Part shown: one piece after another, positions 1 to 6,815 of the stretch
How the letters are laid out: every line of letters starts with the position of its first letter
Position numbering within the stretch: position 1 is the stretch's first letter
The notes under the pieces: generated by a model
Seen by the model: the letters and a program-made list of their open reading frames with translations, nothing else
Databases searched by the model: none
Told to the model about the DNA's origin: nothing
Made by a program: the position numbers and the translations under genes
Assembly: GCA_946629475.1 (NCBI GenBank)
Contig: CAMOXX010000014.1
Coordinates: forward strand, 1-24,645
Source of the DNA: an uncultured Blautia sp.
Lineage (GTDB): Bacteria > Bacillota > Clostridia > Lachnospirales > Lachnospiraceae
Reading direction: 5' to 3'
DNA: 24,645 nt

Positions 1-66
1 ACCGGGCATATTCTTTAGATGTTCTTCCCCAATCAAATGCTTTTCCTGCATCTATTCGATCATCTT

Positions 67-264
67 TTATTTCCATATGCCTATACCGTCCTCAACCGAT
101 TTAACAAATCCGTTATCATCCCCGGATCTTCCGGTATCCCCAACTGCGCCTGTTATTCTGATGCTGTCAGCTTCTGCATGACATCCGTAATAGGTGATCT
201 GCACGCCGGCCTTCGCGGCGCGTACCAGAGCCAGCTTGGCAATGGCTGTCAGACTCTGCCCGTC
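67..264 (-). other. Open frame continuing past the stop of the DUF4405 gene (unrecognised)
   Basis: After the TAG stop of the upstream membrane-protein gene (265-267), the same reading frame stays open for about 65 codons to a TAA at 67-69. It reads DGQSLTAIAKLALVRAAKAG and later contains TGAVGDTGRSGDDNG. I do not recognise the product. It has no start codon or ribosome binding site of its own. It may be the rest of a longer protein cut by a nonsense change, the tail of a deleted gene, or chance; about 5% of random frames would stay open this long. Nothing recognisable lies between 1 and 66. Confidence 0.3.
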
Positions 265-1020
265 CTAGGACGGATACAGGAGCATTAACACGACACCGAT
301 GATCACCGCCGCCATGATGGCAGCCACAGGGATGAGCGGGTTCTTTTTCTTTTCAGCCTTTCTTGCGGTATTCCGGCAGATCAGCACCGCCTGGGCTCCG
401 ATAAGACCCCAGAAGGACAGCATCAGCAGGTTTTCAAGGAAAACAAGCGCTCCAGCCTTATCATAATCCAGGAATGCAAACGGTACGCGGAAAAACAGGT
501 AGTTCGGGATTCCGCTTCGCAGGAACAGCCACAAGCCGATGCCTCCGATACAGGTAAAAACACAAGTAAGCGGCGTTTTCGTTTTATCATTCAGTTTCAG
601 GCCGGCTGCCATTGCCGGGATATGCATTCCCAGGTGCAGCCCCATCAGCACAAAGGCCCAATGCGACATGGAAAGATGCATCTGCCTTGCGAAGGAAACC
701 GGTGCCATACCATATAAAAACGGCACAGCATGGCCACTCATAGACATACCGCAGAAAGCGGTCAGCGCAAAAGAGCAAAGCAGCAGGATGTTGATCGCGG
801 CAGTCAGCACACGGTATGCGTTATAGTTGTTTTTAAACAACGCGCCGTACCATTTCCGATTCAGGATCTGATGAATGATGACAAGCACCGTCATGCCCAT
901 GCCGATCCATTCGTGCAGCACTTCCCCCGTCACCTGATAGGCCATGAGACAGAGCAGAAGGACGGTCATGGCTGCATCCACGAACCGTTTAATCTTATTT
1001 TTCGTTTTTGCCTTGGACAT
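265..1020 (-). CDS. DUF4405-like multi-pass membrane protein
   Basis: This 251-residue protein has at least six hydrophobic segments, at roughly residues 13-32, 36-50, 70-92, 118-140, 150-168 and 185-215, and a final one near 228-248. Conserved-looking histidines occur in HEWIGMG, IHQILNRKW, HLSMSHW and LHLGMH. That pattern resembles DUF4405 and other cytochrome b561-like small membrane proteins, in which histidines may bind haem. The start is preceded by a GGAAAGGAC ribosome binding site. It is the last intact gene of the TetR-controlled cluster, directly after the flavodoxin remnant, so a role in membrane electron transfer is plausible but only inferred. The frame stays open after its TAG stop. 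Confidence 0.7.
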   Translation of the reverse strand: MSKAKTKNKIKRFVDAAMTVLLLCLMAYQVTGEVLHEWIGMGMTVLVIIHQILNRKWYGALFKNNYNAYRVLTAAINILLLCSFALTAFCGMSMSGHAVPFLYGMAPVSFARQMHLSMSHWAFVLMGLHLGMHIPAMAAGLKLNDKTKTPLTCVFTCIGGIGLWLFLRSGIPNYLFFRVPFAFLDYDKAGALVFLENLLMLSFWGLIGAQAVLICRNTARKAEKKKNPLIPVAAIMAAVIIGVVLMLLYPS

Positions 1021-1045
1021 GGTTCCGTCCTTTCCGAGGGTATGT

Positions 1046-1249
1046 TTATTTCAGTCCTTCGATCCAGGACTGAAGATCCGCTTCCGATACATCGCCGCCG
1101 GTGATCGCAGCGATCTTTTCGGCGACTCCCTTCGTGGTGCCGGTAGCGGAGAAATAAGCCACCAGGACATCCGAGTGATCAGAGATATCCTCGGCAGAAG
1201 AATTCTCATCTGCAGAATCCGTAATAGACGCTGCTATATCTGCTGTTTC
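1046..1249 (-). pseudogene. Flavodoxin remnant with missing start and missing core
   Basis: The minus strand encodes a Ser/Ala/Asp-rich linker, then DVLVAYFSATGTTKGVAEKI, the first beta strand and FMN phosphate-binding loop (SATGTTK) of a flavodoxin. About seven residues later it jumps to the typical flavodoxin tail EADLQSWIEGLK and a stop. Roughly 100 residues of the core fold are absent. No ATG or other good start precedes the linker; an in-frame stop lies just inside the 3' end of the cupin frame. The linker resembles the spacer of lipoprotein-type flavodoxins, so a signal peptide was probably lost as well. It lies between the cupin fragment and the DUF4405 gene. It cannot fold as a flavodoxin. 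Confidence 0.72.
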
Positions 1250-1251
1250 CC

Positions 1252-1542
1252 TTATTTCAGTTTGTTATAGTCTTCCTCAGACACGGCTTCCAGCCACTCC
1301 GCACTGGCGTCTTCGCCAGCCACTTCAATGGCCAGATGAGAGAACCAGGAATCCGGTGCCGCGCCATGCCAGTGCTTTACATTTGCCTGGATGTTGACCA
1401 CAGCGCCGGGTGTCATTTCAACAGGTTCCTTGCCCCACTCCTGATAGCAGCCTCTGCCGCCGACGCAGATCAGCATCTGACCGCCGCCGCTCTTTGCGTG
1501 GTGGATATGCCAGTTGTTGCGGCAGCCCGGTTCAAAGGTCAC
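1252..1542 (-). pseudogene. Cupin-domain fragment, N-terminus missing
   Basis: The 96-residue frame encodes a single-domain cupin barrel. The first metal motif is visible in WHIHHAKSGGGQ, with two histidines and a downstream Gln, and the second in VKHWHGAAPDSWFSHLAIE. The apparent GTG start lies in the middle of a beta strand. The same frame extends upstream as TEQVSIFNVTFEPGC with no stop and no start codon, running into the 3' end of the CMD gene in a different frame. I read this as the C-terminal half of a CMD-cupin fusion, or of an adjacent cupin gene, whose joining segment was deleted. A truncated product from the GTG codon is possible but has no ribosome binding site that I can see. Confidence 0.68.
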
Positions 1543-1565
1543 GTTGAAGATAGAAACCTGTTCTG

Positions 1566-1922
1566 TTATCTGTCCTTCTCTGTCAGCGCCGGAGCTTCCT
1601 CATTCCAGACCTCCTTGGCCAGCCGAAACACCGCCCAGCCCTTCGGCCAGCCCACGTACATCGTGGCATGGGTGATGATGGCGGCGATCTCCTCCCGAGT
1701 CACGCCGTGCGCCTTGGCGTTCTGCAAATGATATGTCAGGGAGGAATCCGTGATCCCGGAAGCCATCAGGGATACCACCGTAATGATGCACTTCGTCTTA
1801 ACGTCGATTGCTTCTTCATTCCACACTTCACCGAAGAGCACATCATCATTGAGGTGCGCAAACATCGGCGCGAATTCTCCAAGCTGGTTTCTCCCTGCTG
1901 TCTGAACGATCTTTTCAGCCAT
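1566..1922 (-). CDS. Carboxymuconolactone decarboxylase (CMD/AhpD-like) family protein
   Basis: This 118-residue, mostly helical protein has the CMD-family layout: a helix beginning AIDVKTKCIITVVSLMASG, then HLQNAKAHGVTREEIAAII and THATMYVGWPKGW. Family members include gamma-carboxymuconolactone decarboxylases and AhpD-like peroxidase partners. The AhpD CxxC pair is absent, so peroxidase-partner activity is not supported and the substrate is unknown. It lies 15 bp downstream of the aldo/keto reductase gene with an AGGAGG-like site (ATTCCTCCTTA on the plus strand). Its stop falls where related proteins continue into a cupin domain. The cupin sequence resumes in another frame about 20 bp later, which suggests this is a truncated fusion that kept a complete first domain. 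Confidence 0.78.
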   Translation of the reverse strand: MAEKIVQTAGRNQLGEFAPMFAHLNDDVLFGEVWNEEAIDVKTKCIITVVSLMASGITDSSLTYHLQNAKAHGVTREEIAAIITHATMYVGWPKGWAVFRLAKEVWNEEAPALTEKDR

Positions 1923-1937
1923 CTTACATATTCCTCC

Positions 1938-2984
1938 TTACTTTCTGATTTTCTGATCACCTGTAGACCAGACGTGTTTTTCTTTTGCTGCCGAAGGCTT
2001 ATTCTGCGCCATGACACCGGCCAGGGGATGCGGCACATACGGCTCTTCCAGATAGGCGAGTTCCTCGTCCGTGAGCTCCAGATCGACCGCTTTTGCCGCA
2101 CCTTCGATATGATGCATCTTCGTCGCACCGACGACCGGAGACGTCACCTTGGTGAGCAGCCAGGCGAGAGAGACTTCCGTCATGGTTACGCCGTGCTTTT
2201 CCGAGATCTCCGCGACGCGGGAGATGATCACGTTGTCCTGCGCCGCCGTGGCGTCATATTTGAATTTTGCATAGGCGTCTTCCTCGGCGCGCTTCGTTCT
2301 GCCTTCTCCTGGGAGCCTTGAAAGTCTGCCGGAAGCCAGAGCACTATAAGGCGTAAGGGCGATGTTCTCTTCCTTGCAGTAAGGAACCATTTCCCGTTCT
2401 TCTTCACGGAAGATCAGGTTGTAATGCCCCTGAATGGAGACGAACTTTGTAAAGCCTTCCTTTTCCGCCAGGGCATTGGCTTTAGCAATCTGCCAGGCAA
2501 AGCAGTTGGAAATGCCGATGTACCTGGTTTTTCCTTCCTTCACGATACGGTTCAGGCCGTCCATGATCTCTTCGATGGGCGTCTGCCAGTCCCACATGTG
2601 ATAGATGTACAGATCCACATAATTCATGCCCAGGTTTTTCAGGCTCGTGTCGATCATGTTCTCGATGTGCTGCTGGCCGCTGACGCCGCGCTCGATCTCC
2701 TCCTGCGTTCTCGGAAGGAATTTGGTGGCGACAACCACCTCATCACGCTTTGCAAAATCCCGCAGCGCCCGGCCGACATACTGCTCGCTGGTACCGCTCT
2801 GATAGGCGATGGCTGTATCATAGAAGTTGACGCCCAACTCCAGTCCCCGCTTGATGATCTCTCTGGTATGCTCCTCATCAATGGTCCAGCTGTGCTGCCC
2901 TCGCCCGGAATCCCCGAATCCCATGCAGCCCATGCAGATCCGGGATACAACAAGGTCTGAATTTCCAAGTTTTGTATACTTCAT
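1938..2984 (-). CDS. Aldo/keto reductase
   Basis: This 348-residue NADPH-dependent oxidoreductase has a TIM-barrel fold. The catalytic tetrad is visible as Asp56 and Tyr61 (FYDTAIAY), Lys88 (VVATKFL) and His129 (DLYIYHMWDW). The family motif YIGISN and the C-terminal cofactor region SPVVGATK are also present. It resembles the YccK/IolS-like group that acts on aldehydes and small carbonyls; the actual substrate cannot be read from sequence. It follows the TetR gene by 88 bp and precedes the CMD gene by 15 bp, so it is probably the first enzyme of the TetR-controlled operon. A polar tail of about 25 residues extends past the usual end. The gene looks intact, in contrast to the genes after it. 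Confidence 0.93.
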   Translation of the reverse strand: MKYTKLGNSDLVVSRICMGCMGFGDSGRGQHSWTIDEEHTREIIKRGLELGVNFYDTAIAYQSGTSEQYVGRALRDFAKRDEVVVATKFLPRTQEEIERGVSGQQHIENMIDTSLKNLGMNYVDLYIYHMWDWQTPIEEIMDGLNRIVKEGKTRYIGISNCFAWQIAKANALAEKEGFTKFVSIQGHYNLIFREEEREMVPYCKEENIALTPYSALASGRLSRLPGEGRTKRAEEDAYAKFKYDATAAQDNVIISRVAEISEKHGVTMTEVSLAWLLTKVTSPVVGATKMHHIEGAAKAVDLELTDEELAYLEEPYVPHPLAGVMAQNKPSAAKEKHVWSTGDQKIRK

Positions 2985-3072
2985 TATGCTCCTCCTGATT
3001 TACTGTATTTCGTCCAGAAAACGACGTATCTCCGTTTCATTCGGACGGTTGTCTGGTATTTTCATCCGCTGT

Positions 3073-3696
3073 TCACTCGCCCAGCAGCCGGATCAGGCAG
3101 CTGTAAGTGAGCTCATAAACAGTTTGATACACGTAGTTGATCCCTGCTTCCTTCATGGCGGTCTTCTGTTTATCTGTTACCGCTGTATAAGGGTATATTC
3201 CAAACATGAAAGGATAGAAGGTATAAATGAAGTTCTGAATCTCTGCAGCACTCATGTCCGGACAGAACTTTGTGAGAAGCATGCACAACAAACGCATGGA
3301 ATGCCCATACGACTGCTTGAAAGCGGTCAGCAGCTCCTGGCGGCTGTTTGCTTCCATATCGTAATTGTTCATGGAAAGAAGCTTTAAGAGCTGTTCCCGT
3401 CCTGAAAGAGACGAAGCAATCTTTTCCGCCAGCTCCGCTTTCGTCATCTGCTCATTTCCATTCAGTATAGCAGTCAGGTTTTCATTCCAGCGGTCGTATT
3501 CTCTTTGAAAGAGTCCCAGAAAAATCTCTTCCTTTGTCTCAAAGTAGTTATAGATGGTGGGACGGGAAAAGGACGTGAGATTTCCGATCTCTTTGAGAGT
3601 AATATCCCGGAAGCTCGTCGTCTGATAGAGCTGTTCACAGGCATTTATGATTTCTTCTCGTCTTTGCGTGATCTGTTCCGGCGTAACTTTTCTCAT
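3073..3696 (-). CDS. TetR-family transcriptional regulator
   Basis: This 207-residue protein has an N-terminal TetR helix-turn-helix at about residues 10-58, with the motif ITLKEIGNLTSFSRPTIYNY followed by FETKEEIF. A helical ligand-binding domain follows. The C-terminal part, with AAEIQNFIYTFYPFMFGIYP, resembles the TetR group found beside aldo/keto reductases in gut Firmicutes. The start is supported by a purine-rich site (AAGAGGGTC) upstream. Two perfect palindromes in its promoter (3727-3741, 3763-3777) suggest autorepression and control of the genes downstream. The inducing molecule is unknown; given the reductase, CMD, cupin and flavodoxin genes, a reactive carbonyl or quinone signal is a reasonable guess. 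Confidence 0.92.
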   Translation of the reverse strand: MRKVTPEQITQRREEIINACEQLYQTTSFRDITLKEIGNLTSFSRPTIYNYFETKEEIFLGLFQREYDRWNENLTAILNGNEQMTKAELAEKIASSLSGREQLLKLLSMNNYDMEANSRQELLTAFKQSYGHSMRLLCMLLTKFCPDMSAAEIQNFIYTFYPFMFGIYPYTAVTDKQKTAMKEAGINYVYQTVYELTYSCLIRLLGE

Positions 3697-3726
3697 AATT
3701 CAGACCCTCTTCATTTTCCAAACGTG

Positions 3727-3741
3727 CTGACAGCGTGTCAG
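3727..3741. promoter_or_regulatory. TetR operator 1 (CTGACA-GCG-TGTCAG)
   Basis: This perfect inverted repeat has 6-bp arms around a 3-bp centre. It lies at the predicted transcription start, just after the -10 box and 31 bp before the tetR start codon. It shares the half-site TGACA with the second palindrome. Confidence 0.8.
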
Positions 3742-3748
3742 TATATTT

Positions 3749-3777
3749 ATTATAAGCGTTCTTTGACACCGTGTCAA
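3749..3777 (-). promoter_or_regulatory. Consensus housekeeping promoter of the tetR operon
   Basis: On the minus strand, TTGACA (3777-3772) and TATAAT (3754-3749) are separated by exactly 17 bp, a full match to the sigma-A consensus. The predicted start is near 3742. Such a strong promoter would need tight repression, which the two overlapping palindromes can supply. Confidence 0.85.
3763..3777. promoter_or_regulatory. TetR operator 2 (TTGACA-CCG-TGTCAA)
   Basis: This perfect inverted repeat has 6-bp arms and a 3-bp centre. Its right arm is the -35 hexamer itself, so a bound regulator would block RNA polymerase directly. Its centre is 36 bp from that of operator 1. Confidence 0.8.
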
Positions 3778-3942
3778 GATATTTAAGGAACATATTCTCA
3801 TTACTCTTTTTCAAGCATGTATGAGGTTACAGTCAGGACCACCGGCTTTTACTGGGAAGAAAAGAAAGTCCGGCAGTCTGGCTTATCGCCTTCGAGCGTT
3901 TCTGCTTTTCATCGGAATTCTTTGCGCTGGATTTTTGCCAGA

Positions 3943-3984
3943 ATAAAAAGACCGTCGACAGATTAAAAATCCCCATCAACGGCC
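3943..3984 (-). terminator. Rho-independent terminator after the peptidase remnant
   Basis: Read on the minus strand, GGCCGTTGATGG pairs with CTGTCGACGGTC through several G-U pairs, followed by TTTTTATT. The stem starts in the last codons of the clostripain-like fragment, so this was that gene's native terminator. Confidence 0.65.
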
Positions 3985-4479
3985 TTTAATATTTCCATCT
4001 CTCATATCGATTGCAACATTTCCTGACCCGTCAACTACATACCTGCAAATATCTGAACAGTACTCTCGTCCATACAGGTCCATCGCTACGAACCAGCATT
4101 CATTGCCATCTTCGTCCACGGATCCCCCGTCCAGAAAGGCTGCTTCCCCGATATCCAGAGAAAAAAGCTTCTTTAGTACAGATGCATACCGTCTGGAAGG
4201 CGACATAGCTGCGTAATCGTCAATTCCTGGGTCTTTCGGTGTAACCGGATACCATATGGATATTCCTGCCGCACCCATGGCAGCTGTACTGCACACGCGA
4301 TAGGCAACTACACGGTCAATGGCTTCGGAAAGCTTATCCCAGGGCACATCATCCGTTCCGTACGCCTCGGCGCATCCATCAGCCAGGCCTTTCAGATCTA
4401 TAAGATTAGATCTTCCCTCCTCTTCCGACGAGCCGCCAAAGCATTCTGCAGTATGTGCGCCAAATGCGAGACGGCGCAC
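3976..4479 (-). pseudogene. C-terminal remnant of a clostripain-like (C11) cysteine peptidase
   Basis: The frame encodes 167 residues with no plausible beginning: the only start is a GTG inside the sequence. The segment ECFGGSSEEEGRSNLIDLKG, then a helical stretch, then GISIWYPVTP and a final beta-rich part resemble the C-terminal portion of peptidase family C11 (clostripain) proteins from gut Clostridia. The N-terminal catalytic domain with its His-Cys dyad is missing. The sequence switches at about 4470-4480 from the beginning of an ADP-ribosylglycohydrolase gene into this frame, so one deletion removed most of two genes. The assignment rests on recognition of the tail only. Confidence 0.6.
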
Positions 4480-4510
4480 CGATCATGTCACCAAGAATTG
4501 CTCCAATCAT
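4476..4510 (-). pseudogene. Start of an ADP-ribosylglycohydrolase gene, truncated
   Basis: An ATG at 4510 follows a strong ribosome binding site (GGGAGGTGAG) and encodes MIGAILGDMIGAP, the characteristic N-terminus of ADP-ribosylglycohydrolase (DraG-like) proteins. The frame then runs into unrelated sequence and stops at 4406-4408. It starts 4 bp after the VWA stop, so the two genes were probably translated together, matching the common pairing of small VWA proteins with ADP-ribosylglycohydrolases. Only about 12 native codons remain. Confidence 0.6.
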
Positions 4511-4514
4511 TCTC

Positions 4515-5162
4515 TCACCTCCCGCGGCTCTCAAAATCCTCCACAATCTCCGCGCACCAGGCAGCATCAATTTCCCGGCCACTGCGCGCCATCGAAATGG
4601 CCTGCCCTGCCACCTTGAAATTCAAACTGGTTCCGGCACCGTCACAGGCATATCGTACGGCACGGTCCTCACGAATGCCAAAGCTTCGCGCCGCCGAAAT
4701 CGCATCCATGTTTGCACCGAGGAAAAGAAACTCCCAGCCGTATTTTTCCTGCTCATGCTTCACCATCCGCTGTACCTCTTTATAGCTGTAGAACCGGCTG
4801 GCATTTTCCATTCCATCTGTGGTGATAACGAAGATGGTTTTCCCGGGACGATCCTCTTCCCGCGCATACTTATGCACATAACCAATATGATGCACGGCGC
4901 CTCCGATCGCATCCAGCAATGCTGTACAGCCGCCAACGAAATATTGTCTGTCTGTCATCGGTTCCACATTCCGGATGTCTGCGCGGTCATAAATGACAGT
5001 GCTGTCATCGCTGAACATCACAGCAGAGAGGACAGCCTCTCCCGGCTCCTTCTTCTGCTTTTCGACCATTGCGTTGAATCCGCCGATCGTGTCGTTTTCC
5101 AGTCCCGCCATTGAACCGCTCCTGTCGAGAATAAATACGATTTCTGTCAGATTTTTGTTCAT
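4515..5162 (-). CDS. Small cytoplasmic von Willebrand factor A (VWA) domain protein
   Basis: The product is a single VWA domain of 215 residues without signal peptide or membrane segment. The metal-ion-dependent adhesion site is complete: DRSGS at residues 13-17, a Thr in GGCTALLDAIGG and an Asp in ITTDGMEN. Related short VWA proteins in Firmicutes are often encoded with ADP-ribosylglycohydrolases or TerD-type stress genes; their partners are mostly unknown. A GAAAGGAG site precedes the start. The following gene begins 4 bp after the stop but is cut short. The gene itself appears full length. Confidence 0.88.
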   Translation of the reverse strand: MNKNLTEIVFILDRSGSMAGLENDTIGGFNAMVEKQKKEPGEAVLSAVMFSDDSTVIYDRADIRNVEPMTDRQYFVGGCTALLDAIGGAVHHIGYVHKYAREEDRPGKTIFVITTDGMENASRFYSYKEVQRMVKHEQEKYGWEFLFLGANMDAISAARSFGIREDRAVRYACDGAGTSLNFKVAGQAISMARSGREIDAAWCAEIVEDFESRGR

Positions 5163-5222
5163 AATAATAATCTCCTTTCAGATTTGTTGTTCGAAGTATA
5201 ACAAATCCAAAAGGAGATCAGG

Positions 5223-5483
5223 TCAACCCTGAGTTGACTTTTCAGGCTCTCTCAGATACGCATCAATCTTTTCGATGATCTCCGGAGTCTTATAATCTTT
5301 TCCGTCCACTCCATGTATTATCGTATAGCAGAAATTATCCGCAAGTGTCTCCTCAGGATCAATCACATAGTCCGTGTTTTCCCCGAAGACTTCCCAGAAA
5401 TTGTCCGCCTCCTCAGAAGAGTACACAGTGGACAGGTCGTCTACCGGTACCAGTCCGGTCATACTATTTATGTAACAAAACAA
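5223..5483 (-). pseudogene. C-terminal fragment of a probable secreted protein
   Basis: The 86-residue frame begins MFCYINSMTGLVPVDDLSTV without a ribosome binding site, then continues with NFWEVFGENTDYVIDPEETL and a helical tail ending KIDAYLREPEKSTQG. The segment VIDPEETLADNFCYTII resembles the end of lipoproteins in gut Clostridia that carry a putative metallopeptidase-like domain, where Glu and Asn/Asp residues near this place are conserved. I cannot name the family with certainty. Upstream of about 5470 the sequence becomes A-rich and non-coding on this strand, so the N-terminal part is gone. It is one of several truncated genes in the first 5.5 kb. Confidence 0.45.
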
Positions 5484-5543
5484 AACACAAAAACAAACAG
5501 CCTCCGGGCACCATATAAATATAAAAAAGGAGATGAAAACGCG

Positions 5544-5600
5544 ATGATCGAATTAGGAATCCTTCTTACCATAATCTATGGCGTTGACTACAAAAAATAA
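5544..5600 (+). CDS. Possible 18-residue hydrophobic small protein
   Basis: An ATG at 5544 sits about 10 bp after a clear AAAAGGAG site and encodes MIELGILLTIIYGVDYKK. A hydrophobic stretch of about 13 residues is followed by a charged, lysine-ended tail, which would suit a tiny membrane-associated peptide. A hairpin with a T-run starts 14 bp after the stop, so ribosome binding site, frame and terminator are all present. An AT-rich TATAAAT lies upstream near 5514 as a possible -10 box, but no convincing -35 box is visible. It lies on the opposite strand to all neighbours. I do not recognise the peptide; it could also be a leader or the stump of a lost gene. Confidence 0.4.
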   Translation: MIELGILLTIIYGVDYKK

Positions 5601-5603
5601 TAT

Positions 5604-6815
5604 TTAAAGAGCGGGAGATATACCACGAGTACATCTCCTTTTTCGGCTGCTCACACGCTCGAGGAGCACGCAGCATTCCGTGTGGGAAGTCCAGGCGAAC
5701 ATATCTACAGGTGTTATTTTTTTTACTTTATAGCCTTCGGAGGTCAGATAAGCCAGATCCCGGGCAAGCGTTTCAGGACTGCAGGAAATATAGACGATCC
5801 TTTCCGGAGCCATCCTGCAGAGCGATTTTAAAAACACCCTGCTGCTTCCGGACCTCGGCGGATCCATGAACACAACGTCCGTCTTTTCGCCCTTCGCTGC
5901 AAGGCTTTCCATATACTCGCCCGCATCTGCCTTCACAAATGTAATATTTGTGATCTTGTTATCCCTTGCATTCCGGACAGCATCCCTCACTGCATCAGAA
6001 GAAAGCTCCGCTCCTGTGACAGACCCTGCCTTTCCTGCTGCCAAAAGGCCGATCACGCCGGTTCCGCAGTAAGTGTCAAGCACTTTTTCTTTCCCGGTCA
6101 GGCCCGCAAAACTCACAGCTCTCTCAAACAGAATCTCAGCCTGTACCGGATTCACCTGAAAGAAGGAACCGGGTGAGAGGCGAAAACGCAGCCCTCCCAG
6201 TGTATCATAGATAAATCCCGGACCATACAGCACAATGTTCCTGTCTCCCAGAACCATGGTTGTTTTTCTGGAATTAATATTCAGAATAACTGTCGTGATC
6301 TCGGGATGCACTTTCCTGACAGCCTTCACAAAATTGTTTTTTGAAGGAAAAACCGGCGATGCCGCCACCAGAATCAGCATGACTTCACCGGTATGATATC
6401 CTCTCCGCACCATGACATGCCTCAAAAGGCCATATCCGGTGTCCTCATCATAAATCCTGATGCGGAATGACTGGCAGAGATCTGCCACAGTATCAATGAT
6501 CTTCTGACAGCCTTCATCCTCAATCAGGCATTCTTTCACGGGGATCACCTTGTGAGATTCTTCCCTGTACATTCCGGATACTGTCCTGCCGCTGCGCCCG
6601 CGGCTCATGACACGGTGTACCTTCTGTCTGTAAAACCAGGGACAGTCCATTCCGATGATCGGTGAGACCGGACCGTAACCGGACAGCAGTTTTTCAACAT
6701 ACTTCTGCTTTTTTGAGAGCTGCTCCGTGTAATCCATTCCCTGATAGACGCATCCGCCGCATCTGCCGGAATACATGCAGGCACGAGCAGCTTTGTTTTG
6801 TCTTTTGTCTGTCAA
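5604..6815 (-). CDS. rlmD: 23S rRNA (uracil-C5)-methyltransferase, RlmD/RumA family
   Basis: This 403-residue, SAM-dependent enzyme methylates uracil C5 in 23S rRNA. Cysteines at 13, 19 and 22 (CMYSGRCGGC), with a further Cys in VKECLI, match the iron-sulfur site of the family. The SAM-binding region has DTYCGTGVIGLLA, then VFMDPPRSGSS. The catalytic Cys lies in YISCSPETLARDLAYL. The usual N-terminal TRAM domain is absent. The start is a TTG overlapping the truA stop (TTGA), so the two genes are translationally linked. It is the last gene of the long operon. Firmicutes members may act at U747 or U1939 or both; the site cannot be told here. Confidence 0.88.
   Translation of the reverse strand: MTDKRQNKAARACMYSGRCGGCVYQGMDYTEQLSKKQKYVEKLLSGYGPVSPIIGMDCPWFYRQKVHRVMSRGRSGRTVSGMYREESHKVIPVKECLIEDEGCQKIIDTVADLCQSFRIRIYDEDTGYGLLRHVMVRRGYHTGEVMLILVAASPVFPSKNNFVKAVRKVHPEITTVILNINSRKTTMVLGDRNIVLYGPGFIYDTLGGLRFRLSPGSFFQVNPVQAEILFERAVSFAGLTGKEKVLDTYCGTGVIGLLAAGKAGSVTGAELSSDAVRDAVRNARDNKITNITFVKADAGEYMESLAAKGEKTDVVFMDPPRSGSSRVFLKSLCRMAPERIVYISCSPETLARDLAYLTSEGYKVKKITPVDMFAWTSHTECCVLLERVSSRKRRCTRGISPAL
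5614..5643 (+). terminator. Rho-independent terminator after the micro-ORF
   Basis: GGAGAT pairs with ATCTCC, and TAC with GTA across one mismatch, followed by TTTTT on the plus strand. The hairpin overlaps the last codons of rlmD, which runs the other way. On the minus strand no strong T-run follows, so it serves mainly plus-strand transcription. Confidence 0.65.

Noticed and set aside
1542..1570. Programmed -1 frameshift joining CMD and cupin
   Set aside because: The cupin is in the -1 frame, but no slippery heptamer or following stem was found, and homologues appear to have extra residues here. Deletion is the simpler reading.
5185..5240. Short palindrome GTCAAC-CCTGA-GTTGAC as a terminator
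   Set aside because: The stem is only 6 bp, with four T residues in one direction. Too weak to assign.
5604..5643. Bidirectional terminator for rlmD
   Set aside because: The stem lies inside the last codons of rlmD, and on the minus strand no solid T-run follows, so I assign it only to the plus strand.
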